NCBI RefSeq assembly: GCF_000002595.2
Contig: NC_057010.1
Coordinates: 6,253,527 to 6,317,526 of the forward strand
Length of the DNA: 64,000 bases
Direction: 5' to 3'
Origin: Chlamydomonas reinhardtii
Taxonomy: Eukaryota; Chlorophyta; Chlorophyceae; Chlamydomonadales; Chlamydomonadaceae
Position 1 is the stretch's first letter. Every line of letters begins with the position of its first letter. The notes beneath the pieces are model-generated. The model did no database searches. It was not told the DNA's origin and saw only the letters and a list, made by a program, of their open reading frames with translations. Below, one piece after another: positions 42,195 through 64,000 of this stretch. The position numbers were made by a program, and so were the translations under genes.

Positions 42195-43808
42195 GTACAC
42201 GCACACACACGTACACACACACGCACACAGACCTCTGCCAGCCCTCCCCCAGGTCTGCCAGGCGCAGCACCCAGCGCGCGGCGGAGGTGGCGTTGGCGGC
42301 GGCGAAGGCGGACAGGGGGGTGGCGGGCCTGGGGGGGTGGGTGGGGGGGTGGGGGGTGGGGTAGGTGGGTGTCATGTGGGTGTCAGGGCATGGGAGCCAC
42401 GGTTTGCACACCGCCCCACACCCCACCCCATCCACCCCACCCCACCATACCCCGCCCCCGCCGCCCGCACCTGTAAATGCCGGTGAGGTTGCCGGCGGCG
42501 TGTGGTGTGTCCACTGCCAACACGGCGCCCGCCGCGTCGCTGAACCCCAGCCCCAGCCCCTCACCCTCACCCCCACCCCCTCCACCCCCCGTGGCGCCCT
42601 GCCCCTGCTGCAGCCCCTTCAGCAGCGCCCGCCGACCGCCCGACATCGAGGCCAGCTGCGCGGCGGTGTACGGCGTGTCGGCAGGGGCGTGGCTGTACGG
42701 CAGCCGGTACAGCGCGATCTTGGGGGGGAGGGGTTAAAGGGAGGGAGGAAGGGGGAAGGGAGGGGATGGGGGAAGGGAGGTGAGGAGGTGTATGGGTAGG
42801 CTGAGGGATGGGCGGGAGGGGGCAAGGGAGGGGGGCCCCAACGGGTGGCATGCGCGAGGGCCGTGGCCACGTGTGTGCGCGGCGTGTCCCCCTTCCCCTC
42901 GCCCGCCGAGCATGCAAGTGTCAACAGGTCAACAGCTCCGCCGCACGGTCTTCCCGCCGTTTGCCGTTGGGCGTGTGGTGTACGTAAGATTATAAATACA
43001 TGCTGTTTGGTTTTGATATGCATTCCAGCACGGAATGCGCACCCTGCGGTGCTGATGTCACGGGGCGCACCCTTGATTGCACCAACCCCTCCCTCACCCC
43101 CCCCTCGCTCCCTCCCCCACTCCCCACCCTCCCTGCCTACTCACCACCAGTGCCCCCACACGCGGGTGGGTGAAGGCCAGGTCGCGCACCTCCACAGCAC
43201 CCACAGTGGGACCCAACTGCTCCTGGACCAGCAGCGTGCTGGCAGGGCGGTGGGGGGCAAGTGGGGGTGGGTGGGTTGGGGGCAGATGCGTGTGTGTTGG
43301 GGGGGAGGTAAGGGGGTTAGCGTGTGTATGTGGGGTGGTGAGAGAGGCCCCCCCGCATCACACACCGCGCCACTCACCTGATCACGCTGCCGGGGCTGCC
43401 GCCGGGAAAGGACACGTCCGTTGTGTACGACATGCACTGAGGGGAGGGGAGGGATTTGGTTGGCAGCGAGAGGGGAGGGAAGGGGAGGGGCGGAGTGGAG
43501 GGCTGGTGTGTGTATGTTGGAGCGCACTTACTTACGGGTGTGTAAAGCTGGGCGCATGCACCCCTCCGCCCCGCCTGCACAGTCCCGCCCCACACTCCAT
43601 GCCCGCCGCCCGCCACCCACACTCCACACTCCACACCCACGCACTCCACACCCACACCTACTTGCATCGGCCGGACGGCACCGTCCTCCCCACCATCACC
43701 GCCACCATCACCGCCATCGCCGCTGTAGTCATCGCCTCCCGCCGCCGCCGCCGCCAGTGCCGCAGCCACCGCCTCAGGCGTAGCAACGCCCGCAGTAGTG
43801 CCGGCGGT

Positions 43809-43851
<43 letters not shown>

Positions 43852-44078
43852 GGAGTGTCAGCGGCGGCCGGAGCGGCGGCGGCGGCGGCTACATCCGCTG
43901 TGAACGGGGTGCCGCCGTCACCGCCTGCCGCTGCCGCCAGCGTTGGGAAGAATCTGCCTCGGCCGCGGCCCCCGCCACCGCCGCCGTCGATCAGCAGCAT
44001 GGCGACCAGCAGCAGCGCCCACACGCGCTGCTGCTGCTGGTGGCGCCGCCGCCTTTGCAGCAGGGGTGTGTCACCCAT
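36579..44078 (-). CDS. Secreted P-domain-like protein, tandem paralogue 1 (1157 aa)
   Basis: Minus-strand exons 44078-43662, 43436-43378, 43238-43145, 42718-42471, 42328-42233, 41988-41874, 41630-41450, 41195-41060, 40787-40423, 40101-39734, 39598-39362, 39008-38862, 38616-38448, 38151-38072, 37781-37145, 36929-36846 and 36619-36579 join in phase. A signal-peptide-like helix (RVWALLLVAMLLIDG) precedes an Ala-rich stretch. Residues of about 160-345 resemble the beta-rich P domain of subtilisin-like proprotein convertases: GAVEVRDLAFTHPRVGALV, YRPATPLSAF, RWVLRLADLGEGW and LDSWTLVLCPPP. No protease domain is present. Next come a WLPWVELLIGG/PGKIVSYALQ region, Gly/Thr/Ser spacers, a region ending RINFRFAASDGLVTTLQQFV and YQLSDVNTIISSA (about 825-900), and a Ser/Pro-rich wall-type linker. 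Potential N-glycosylation sites are many. Likely extracellular or wall-associated; function unknown. Confidence 0.8.
37437..37600 (-). repeat. Poly-Asn and Pro-rich coding repeats in gene 8 exon 15
   Basis: On the minus strand a (Ser)Pro-rich tract (PPSPPPSPPRPSPPPPQPKP) is followed by nine asparagines. The Pro-rich part resembles the hydroxyproline-rich linkers of volvocine wall proteins. Confidence 0.7.
37876..37963 (+). repeat. CA-tailed short repeat, family A copy 2
   Basis: GCATACACTGTCCTACGCGT followed by AATGTTTCCTTGTGCTCTTA and a (CA)n tail, in gene 8 intron 14. About 90% identical over some 60 bp to 50132-50190. Confidence 0.75.
38159..38195 (-). repeat. Intron-end repeat, family C copy 3
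   Basis: The minus strand reads CTTCACTTCTTAATTAATC, then ATGAATGTAACCCCCC, 8 bp before the acceptor of gene 8 intron 13. Confidence 0.65.
38661..38706 (-). repeat. Intron-end repeat, family C copy 4 (diverged)
   Basis: The minus strand reads TTTCACTTCGTAATTCATC, then ATGGTTGTAACC and a long C-run, on the acceptor side of gene 8 intron 12. Confidence 0.5.
38798..38848 (+). repeat. (CA)n microsatellite in gene 8 intron 12
   Basis: About 50 bp of CA repeat immediately inside the donor side (minus strand) of intron 12. Confidence 0.9.
41632..41680 (+). repeat. (GT)n microsatellite in gene 8 intron 6
   Basis: Nearly 50 bp of GT on the plus strand, so (CA)n right up to the acceptor in the minus-strand transcript. 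Confidence 0.9.
42164..42230 (+). repeat. (CA)n microsatellite in gene 8 intron 5
   Basis: About 65 bp of CA with CG and TA interruptions next to the donor of intron 5 (minus strand). Confidence 0.85.
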
Positions 44079-45747
44079 ACCGCGCTACCGCTGGTGATCG
44101 GCGACTGAACCGAGGCGAGCGCCGAAGGCGGAGGTAACGTGTGTGTGGGAGGGAGCGAGGCGTGTTAGGTAGGAGGCTGCTTGCCCCGTCACAATAAGTA
44201 TGGGCAGGCCCACATAGGCGACGTCTTAGCTAATGCCAACCTGCAAACGCAAAGCTGCCTGAGCCAAATCGCCGACGCGGGCTCATCGGCCTGTGCGCTC
44301 TCGGAGCGGCACTGCCTCGAGCGAGCGCCTCCGATACTCGCGCCGGCGGCATCCGGCAGTAACGGCCGCGGCGTTTCGCAGTACAGCTCATTCCCATGGA
44401 ACGTACTTCGCAGTAGCAAGCAACGGCATTTCGCAGCAGCTGCGGCAGTAAGTACGTCTGCCGCGCAGCGCTCCGGCGCCCCCTGCCCCTCCCGACCACT
44501 CACCTGGTCCGTGAGACAGCTGCGGCGGCGGCCCCCGTGTGTGTGCAGTGTGCGTGCTCGCTCACTCGGTCGCGGCCTGTGCGATGAAGAAAGAGAGTGA
44601 TGAGAGTGATGGCGACTGCGTGCGGCAGGGCGCGGCAGCAGCAGCAGCCTGGCTGGGGCGGGGGTGGGCGCGGTGCCGGCATGCAGCCGCGGCACCCGGG
44701 AGCCATGGAAGCGAGCGAGTCAGACGTCGCCCGGCGGGGCGGGGTGCGGCGGGATGGGGTTGTAGGTATGTAGCTAGGTGGTGCGGACATGTGGGTGGCC
44801 CACCTGCTTAGCCAGCTGTTGGCCGGTGCGTGGCAACGTGATGGTGATGGTGGTGGTGGTGGGGTTGGGGTTGGGGGTGATTGCAAGGGGGGGGGCGTTT
44901 GATGACTGCAAGAGCCAGTGCCGCGGTCGAGCGGTAGGTGCGGCGCGGTGGGGCGCCGGTTGATGGCAGGGCTGAGGGGTGCGGTGCAGGTAAGGTGCGC
45001 ACGACTCCCTCCAGGCTCTACCTCCTGCTGGCGGCTGGGCGCTTTGCTCGTGTGTCTCGCACACTCGATGCGAACATGCGTGTTACAGTAACGCGGAACA
45101 GCACAGTTAAAGCAGTTCTCTGCGATTTAGATGCATGCGTGTCGTGCGGGTAGCGGGCTGCGCTAACGCCCCCAGTCAGCGTTGCCAATGAGTGCCTGCT
45201 GGACCGCCCGTGCTGTATCTATGTATTATGTATGCATGTGTGCATGGCTGGCAGGCCGTAGCCCTATCTATCGAACTACGTGTCATACGAAGGGTGGGGC
45301 GAAGAATCCCCCGCACCCAACCCCGTGCCCAAACCTCACACGCACGTCACATGCATGTGTGCATAGTAACACCAAGTAAGGTTTAGGCGAACTAGTGTAC
45401 GGTAGCAATGCGTTCTTTGCTTGTGTGCGATCACAACCGCCACCACTCAACCACCCTTCACCATCGCATCGTCGGTGCACAAACGGTGCATACGGTATCT
45501 CTCCTGATCCGTGATGGCACACGGTATGCATTACTTATCAACCCAACTCAACAATCTAAGTCGCCTAGCCCACCCCACCCCCTCGTGCGCGGGATGCGTG
45601 GGTGCGTCTGTCGCCGTCGTGCCTATGTGCAAGGCAGCTGCTCCCAGTTGCCCAGCAGTCCTCGCACCATCCTACCACACGCCGCCGCCGCCAGCCCGTT
45701 ATGCAGGCGCGCAGGTGGGTGCGTAGGCAGGTGGGTGCGGGGGTTCA
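44079..45747. other. Intergenic region between tandem paralogues 8 and 9
   Basis: 1.67 kb: promoter and 5' UTR of gene 8 plus the 3' UTR of gene 9 (TTACA at about 45082, TGTAA on minus). A (TGG)/(GGTGAT)-type stretch lies near 44834-44880. No supported gene. Confidence 0.5.
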
Positions 45748-58062
<12,315 letters not shown>

Positions 58063-58984
58063 TGCGAGCTCACGAGGTTGTGCACGAGGTCGATGAGGTG
58101 TTGACTGGGGCTGAAAGACCGGCAGCAGCAGCAGGCGGCTATGGGACCAGACAATGCCGCCTCTGGGACTGCGTTAACGCCGTGTTGTGTTGTGGGACTG
58201 CTAAGAGCTGAGAGGGATGTGGCTGCGCACCCAACACGTCATAAGCAAGACACACACACCCCTTGTCTCGATGCTCTGGGCACATTCCCCCGGCACATGG
58301 GTGATCGCGGCGGAGGCCGATCGCTCGCTCGGACGGGCCGCCAGTGGGGGGTTCCGCCGCCGTGGACAAACCAGATCGTGGAGTTGTACTGCGTGCGTCA
58401 GGCGTCCGGCACACACAAAAAGCATCAGGAGCAAGCAGCGGCAAAATAGTGACCAAGCCAGCGGTCGGCCGCGCAAGCTCACGGCCGCGACGCGACGACG
58501 CCGCGTCCACACCGTTTCCCACACTCCACCAAGACGTACGCGCCCGCCGCGCCGTCGCAGTACGCTCCGCCCTTCCCCCTGCGCCCAACACGCCCGCGGG
58601 TGAGTCCGCTGATGCTGCGTCCCTCTGACTTGCCTCGACCTGCCTCGGAGGGCTTGCGGCCTCGTGGGGGTGGTGCTCCCGCTTTAAGGGCCGCCCCCAG
58701 AGAATCTGCAGGATTCCGTTAGGAGGTCGCGCGGGCGGGCACTTGCCTTGCTGCCGCGCGGCTTGCAGCAGCCTGCCACCCACCTTCACGTCGCTGCCCA
58801 AACCAAACAACTGTCTGCCTGCCTGCCTCCAGCCAGTTGCGCCTGCTGCTGTTGCTGCTGCGCACCCGCGCCTTGCACATACTGCACACAGGCGGACGGG
58901 TTCTGCAATTGCTTTCGGCCAGTCCCGCACTCCTGCCTACTCATCGTCCGCCAAACAGCCGCCTCGCCCACGCAAAGCCGAGCC
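58063..58984. promoter_or_regulatory. Divergent promoter region of genes 9 and 10
   Basis: 922 bp between divergent ATGs of two related genes, so shared regulation is possible. I see no clear TATA box. Confidence 0.45.
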
Positions 58985-61900
58985 ATGCACACCACCGCGG
59001 AAGCAGTGGGCAGCGGCAGGGACCGCGGCGCGGCGGACAGCAGCTCGAGGCACGCCACCACTGCCACCACCGCCACCACGGCAAACCGCGGCGGCGGCAG
59101 CTGCAGCACCGGGCCCGCCTCGCCTCGCGGCCGCACTCGCTCTCGCCACTGCCTGTCACTGCGCCTCCGCTGCTGCAGTCCGCTGCTGCTGCTGCTGCTG
59201 CTGGCGGCCGCGGCGGTTGGCGTGCTGTGCTGCTCAGCCGCCTCATCCGCCTCCTCCTCAGCCTCCTCCTCAGCCTCCTCAGCCGCCTCCTCATCCACCT
59301 CCTCAGCCGCCGGGGCTGTGGATGTGCTGACGCTGTCGGACGAGGAGGTCGAGGCGTGGCACACCGGAGGCCCCCTGGACCCGCACCCGCAGGGCGAGGA
59401 GGGCGAGGAGGAGCAGCCGCAGCTGATCGCACACCACCGCCTCCACGAGCTCATGTCCACTGGCGGCGAAGACGACACCGAGGACAACGGCCGCGATGAT
59501 GATGACCAGCGGGGCGGCCCTGACGGCACCACCGATGGCACCACCGATGGGGACGCCGCCGCCGCCGCCGCCGCCGCCCTGTTGCATCTGGACGAGCTGC
59601 CCCTGGACGAGCTGGAGGGCGGCGGCGGCGGCGGCGGTGTGGGCGGCGGCGGTGTGGGGGGCGGGCTGAACGGCACCACCTCATCGCGCAAGCTCATGTC
59701 CTCCATCCTGGGTGAGCCGCCCGCCCGCCTGCGTGCGTGCCTGCCGGCTGTGTGCGCGCCGCGACGGCACGTGTGACATGTGGTAGGGCAGTAGATACGC
59801 CACGAGGCAGTGGTGGTGGTGGTGGCTGCCGCTGCTGCCGCCGCCAGCAGCGCCCATGCATCAGGACGGGCTGGGAGAAGCAGCGGGCGGGTGGGCAGGC
59901 CGAGGACGGGCGGGTGGGCGGGCGTGTGGGCGGGGCTGTGCCGCTTGCCTGTCCGCCGCCTAGTGCTACTGCCGCCTGCTGTCCTCCTACTGCACCACAC
60001 TCCGCCTGACACCACCACTGCTACTGCCCACTGCTACTGCACACGCGCGCAGCCGGCCCGCTGCCCGGCCTACACTTCGTCCCCCGCGGCTTCCCCAGCC
60101 CCGGCCTCAGTGCGGGCGGCCTGGGCCTGATGGCGCGGCTGGGCGCCTTTGGACCGGCCGGGGCCGCCGCCGCCGCCGCCGGGCCGGGCGGCGTGGGCCC
60201 CGCCGCCGCCGCCGCGGGCGTGGGGCTGGCCTCGTACGTGGTTCAGGGCCAGGACCCGGTGGCCATTGCGCTGCGGCAGCTGAGCATTGTGGCCATCCAG
60301 GCGTACGGCACCCTGGTGCAGAACAGCATCAAGCGGTAGGGGCGGGGAGAGGGAGGAGTAAAGGAAGGAGGGGAACGGAGGGGAGGGTCGGCGGGTCACG
60401 GCTGTGCGGAGTAAGTGCGGCGCGTGTGCATGGTGCTGCCTACCTGCTGCATGTGTGAGCTGTGAGCCTCGCTCCCTACATGTACTGTGCCGAGCAAGCA
60501 AGCCGCCACGCCCCTCCCCCTGGGGGCGCGCCCCTGCCCCCCTCCTCCTGCCCCTCACCTCCTGCCCCCCACCTCCTGCCCCCCTCCCCCAGCGGCATCA
60601 AGGCCATCGACGTGCAGCTGGCCCGCTACGCCGCCTACCTGAAGCGGCTGGCCAAGCAGCTGGACGCCGCGGACGCCCAGGCGCAGCTGGAGGTGGCGCA
60701 GAGGGAGATACGGGTGAGGGGGTGCGGAGGGAGGGGGGAGGGCGGGTGCAAGAGGGGATGGAGCCGGAGCCGCGACTCGAGCCAGCACCGCCGCGACCTG
60801 CCCGCCCCCTCAGCCCCTGCTGGCTCCCTCACCTTCCACCTTTCCCCCCCGGTCCAGGCCCTGGTGATTGCACGTGCCGCACTCAAAGACTACGGAGCCC
60901 GCCAGGTGTGCATGTGCGCGTGCGTGTGCTTTCCTTCTTTTGGGGGCAGACCCCCACCCGTCCAGCCGTGCCGTCCAACCCATCTCCCCAGCCACCGATA
61001 TCTCCAACCCACCCATCTCCCCACCCATGAGCGGCTATCCACCCCACCTCACCTCCCCACCTCCCCCACTCTCCCCACTCCCCCTCCCCTCCCCTCCCCC
61101 TCCCCACTCCCTCCCCCACCACGCCCCCACCCTCCAGGTGTCCTACGCCAAGTTCCTGACCGCCGCCGCCAGCGCCTGGACCAGCTGGTTCTACGGCATC
61201 CAGTACCGCTTCGCCACCCTCACCATCACGCTGCAGTGGGGCAACGACCCCATCCAGTTCGAGCTGAACCGAGTGCTGTACAGGTGGGTGCCGTACCCGG
61301 CAGGGGGGTGCTGGGGGGGGGGGCACGAGGTGGTAGGGGTGCGTGCATGCACAGAATGGATGGGGCAGGGCGGATTGGTAGGTAGGGCGGATGTGTGTGG
61401 GGTTGCACTGCTACCAAAATGAACTTGCTGCTGACACCGCAACACCGTCACTACCACCCTGGCTGCCCCGCACCCCCGCCCTGCTACAGCCTGGCTGACG
61501 CCACCAAGCTGTCCGGCCTGCTGCTACAGCCCTTCATTAACGCATTCAAATACGAGCAGTGAGTGGCGGTGCCATCCTCCGCCACGCGCCCCATCACCAT
61601 CACAACCTCCTCTCCCCCTCCACACACACACACAACCCCACCCAACCTCCCCTGTTTCCTTCCTTCCTTGTGCTCTCTAACCACACACCTCCTCCCTCCC
61701 GCGCAACACCACACCTGCTGTCTACTTCGCTACACTTCTCTGTACCAATCCTTGCAACCCTCCCTTCCCCCTCTCCTTGCCCCTCCCTTCCCCCTCTCCT
61801 CCCCCTCTCCTCCCCCCAACCCCACCACACACCGCACAGGCGCTTCTCCAACGCGCTGTTCAACATCCTGTTCGACTCCTACGTGCGGGAGCGCAACAGG

Positions 61901-62057
61901 CTCACAGTCACACCCGTGGCCACACTCAGTGTAAGAGGGTATGTGTGCACATGTGTGTGTGTGTATGTGTGTGCACAGGAGGTGCAAGGGAGGGGTATCG
62001 CGCCGCGCCCAACCCCACACGCCTGCCGCACCCAACCCCACACGGCGCGGCCTTCCG

Positions 62058-62123
<66 letters not shown>

Positions 62124-62771
62124 TCTCAGACCGAGCCCACCACACCCAGCTCCCCACCCCCGCCCCCAGGCCCCGCTGGGCAGTGGTGGCAACCTGCCCG
62201 GTGTAATCGCCCGAGTGCGGGAGCTGGTGCAGCAGGTGGGGGGGGGGCGCAGAGGGCTGAGAGCGAGGGGGCTGGGGGCGAGCGGGGACCCATGCACTGC
62301 CACATACACGACTGGCCTCTTAAACCCATACATGCAAGTAAGGCCTGTGCCTTAATTCCTCACCACCATACGCCCCCCCCCGCCGCCACACTCCTGACCT
62401 GACCGCCGCTTGCTCGTGAACACACGGCCCCGCCCGGCCCCACGCAGCTGGGCGGCGGCGGCGCGGCGGACGCCCTCCGCACCGCCGCCCGCACCGCCCG
62501 AGACCAGGTGGCGGCGGCTCTGGGCATCGGCGGCGGCGGCGGCGGCGGCCCCTCGGGCGGCGGCGGCCAGTCGGCACAGGGTGCGGGCGTCGCCACCGGC
62601 CAGTCGGCCGACCCCGCTGCTGCTGCTGGCAGTGGCGGCAGCGGCGGCAGTCGGCCGGGTGTGGCGGCGCTGGAGCGACTGACGGACATGCTCAAGCAGC
62701 GCCAGGCGGCGGCGGAGGCGGCGGCGCAGGCGCAGAGCGCGGCGGCGGGCGACACTGCTGCCAGTGGCTAG
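58985..62771 (+). CDS. Secreted or membrane-anchored protein related to genes 8/9 C-terminal region
   Basis: Exons 58985-59711, 60053-60335, 60593-60713, 60858-60905, 61138-61283, 61490-61558, 61840-61930, 62170-62235 and 62448-62771 join in phase to 624 aa. A basic start, a hydrophobic helix (SPLLLLLLLAAAAVGVL, about 64-80) and a Ser/Ala run suggest a signal anchor. An acidic Asp/Glu/Gly region follows. Residues of about 290-500 are of normal complexity and helical (AIALRQLSIVAIQAYGTLVQ, RLAKQLDAADAQAQLEVAQR). The part LTITLQWGNDPIQFELN...LYRSLADATKLSG aligns with LTFRFSPQDGFQFSYIQWLY...NLADVNSIITVS of gene 9 and the equivalent of gene 8. No P-domain is seen. The C-terminus is Gly/Ala/Ser-rich with a short helix (LERLTDMLKQRQAAAEAA). 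Function unknown. Confidence 0.75.
61659..61690 (+). repeat. CA-tailed short repeat, family A copy 5 (partial)
   Basis: TTTCCTTCCTTCCTTGTGCT followed by CTCTAACCACACACC, in gene 10 intron 6. Weak match. Confidence 0.35.
61701..61760 (+). repeat. 60-bp intron repeat, family D copy 2
   Basis: Identical to 32948-33007. In gene 10 intron 6 (61559-61839), in gene sense, about 80 bp before the acceptor. Confidence 0.9.
62061..62120 (+). repeat. (CA)n microsatellite in gene 10 intron 7
   Basis: About 60 bp of pure CA, 49 bp before the exon at 62170. Confidence 0.95.
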
Positions 62772-64000
62772 TGGGTGTACAGTGTGGTTGTGGGTTTGCG
62801 GCACGTTGACGGCGTGTGCCAGCCAACCAGCAAGCAGTGGGTGCGGTTCGAACGCACGTGTGTGATTTGATGGCGTAACGGTGATTTGTGGCAAGTCACA
62901 AAGTCGGCAGCAGCAGCGGCGGCACTCAGGGGAGGGAGGCATGCAGCCGAGGCTTGCAAGCAATAATGGAGGGCCGCCGGCCCCTGTACCACACACGCAT
63001 ACGGCGGTATGTTAATATATCTACACAAAGATAATTCTTCTCATCATGGATTCCAAGCACGCAAGCAACGGAGAGGCATTCGTCACAACGGCGCGCTAGG
63101 TGCCATGCACCCACATGGGTGGCTTACTAGCTCATATGTGTGGGTAGTTTGGTCTCGCTTGCTGCTGGCGCGCTTTGATCGTGATCCAACCGGAGAAGGA
63201 TACACAAATATGCATGCAGCAGGCGTGCGGATTGCTCTACAGACTGAGTCGTCCGTTGAGCGATGGGGGTGGCGGTCGCAGTGGCGGCTGTGGTGGGGGC
63301 GGTGCGCCGTGTGTTCGAAGTATTTCGAAGCGCACTGCTGAAGGACGCATGGGTGCGCCTACCTGGCGGGGGGGGCTGGGCCTGGGGGCGGCTGGGGGCT
63401 GTGGTGCAGGGGCGGCTGAGGGCGGTGGGGCGGGGGTGGAGGGATGCGATGGATGGCTTTCATTGCGGTCATCTAACCTACAAAGATTTAGTGCAAAGTG
63501 AGACGTGTAGAACGTAATGTTTATAATCCTTAACCAGGCCGCCGCAGTGTGGCGGCCGGGGACCCATGCGACGTCGGAGTCGTGTGTGAGGAATGACAGA
63601 AGTTGGGGCGGGGGGCCCAGCACGCCCGCCACCCACCGGGCCGGCAGCAGGGCTTACCTATCAGACGGGATGCATGTGTGGTTACGTGTCTGCAATTCGG
63701 TTTGTTGAGATGAGACGGGGGGCGTGTAATTGTTGCAGGCAGCGGGCACGTGCGCTGTGCGTGTGTGCAACACGCGTCTTGGGCTGTTGGTGTTGGGGGG
63801 TGGGTGGGCTCACTCTCAGTTCCTGCTGCTGGCTCCCAGGAGCCAGGAACTGAGAGTTGGGAGGAGGAGTCGGCGTGACGGGCAACGTACTACGCCAGGT
63901 GGGCCAGCCCCCCCGGCCTCACAGTCGTCTATCTACCTCATGTGTAATGCTGCTGCCACACAGGCGCACCTGCCACACCTACACACCTGCCACACCTACA
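62772..64000. other. Gene 10 3' region to window end
   Basis: TGTAA signals at about 63725 and 63943. One near-perfect hairpin at 63813-63856. No supported gene. Confidence 0.5.
63813..63856. other. Near-perfect hairpin
   Basis: CTCTCAGTTCC + TGGCTCC pairs with GGAGCCAGGAACTGAGAG, with a 6-nt bulge (TGCTGC) in the left arm and a 2-nt loop. Confidence 0.75.

Noticed and set aside
43820-43850. CAG/GCA run as a CRISPR-like or structural repeat
   Set aside because: It encodes a poly-Ala run in gene 8 exon 1, typical of these proteins.
36579-44078. Calling gene 8 a subtilisin-like convertase
   Set aside because: Only the P-domain-like part is present. No Asp/His/Ser catalytic blocks occur in any exon.
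44181-44600. 139-codon open frame upstream of gene 8
   Set aside because: Low-quality composition, no domain, and it overlaps the likely promoter of gene 8.

Overview
This window looks like nuclear DNA from a volvocine green alga, most likely Chlamydomonas or a close relative. The evidence is very GC-rich coding sequence with Ala/Gly/Ser/Gln homopolymers, many short GT-AG introns that start G-rich and end C-rich, dense (CA)n/(GT)n arrays in introns, TGTAA poly(A)-type signals, an octotricopeptide-like (OPR) protein, and Ser-Pro/Pro-rich wall-type linkers. I built ten protein-coding genes by joining exons. In each gene every intron is GT-AG and the reading phases close to a single stop codon. 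Exon edges are predictions and not transcript-proven.

Layout: (1) 124-5678 (+), 11 exons, NO66/RIOX-type JmjC oxygenase. (2) 6570-8562 (+), 7 exons, small membrane-anchored or secreted protein of unknown function. (3) 9745-15732 (-), 5 exons, 1620-aa low-complexity protein. (4) 16383-18840 (+), CDC50/ALIS beta subunit of lipid-flipping P4-ATPases. (5) 20291-24697 (-), intron-free OPR-like helical-repeat protein. (6) 26721-30128 (-), 9 exons, tandem universal-stress-protein domains. (7) 30768-35306 (+), 8 exons, secretory-pathway sulfotransferase-like protein. (8) 36579-44078 (-), 17 exons, and (9) 45748-58062 (-), 23 exons: two tandem paralogous secreted proteins with a proprotein-convertase P-domain-like module but no protease domain. 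(10) 58985-62771 (+), 9 exons, divergent from gene 9 and sharing part of its C-terminal region.

The right-hand 27 kb is therefore a local family cluster (genes 8, 9, 10). It appears undescribed, is probably secreted or wall-associated, and shows extensive differences in intron presence between paralogues. A 5'-truncated LINE (about 51017-53862) sits antisense in an intron of gene 9 that gene 8 lacks at the same codon boundary.

The other main signal is a set of short repeat families confined mostly to introns. One copy fills nearly the whole of intron 7 of gene 6 and has inverted terminal repeats close to both splice sites, the structure expected of an introner-like non-autonomous DNA transposon. 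Single ends of the same family occur in four other introns, always pointing toward the nearer splice site. Several very short exons of gene 9 lie between complementary CA and GT arrays that could pair in the pre-mRNA. I saw no tRNA, rRNA or CRISPR features.
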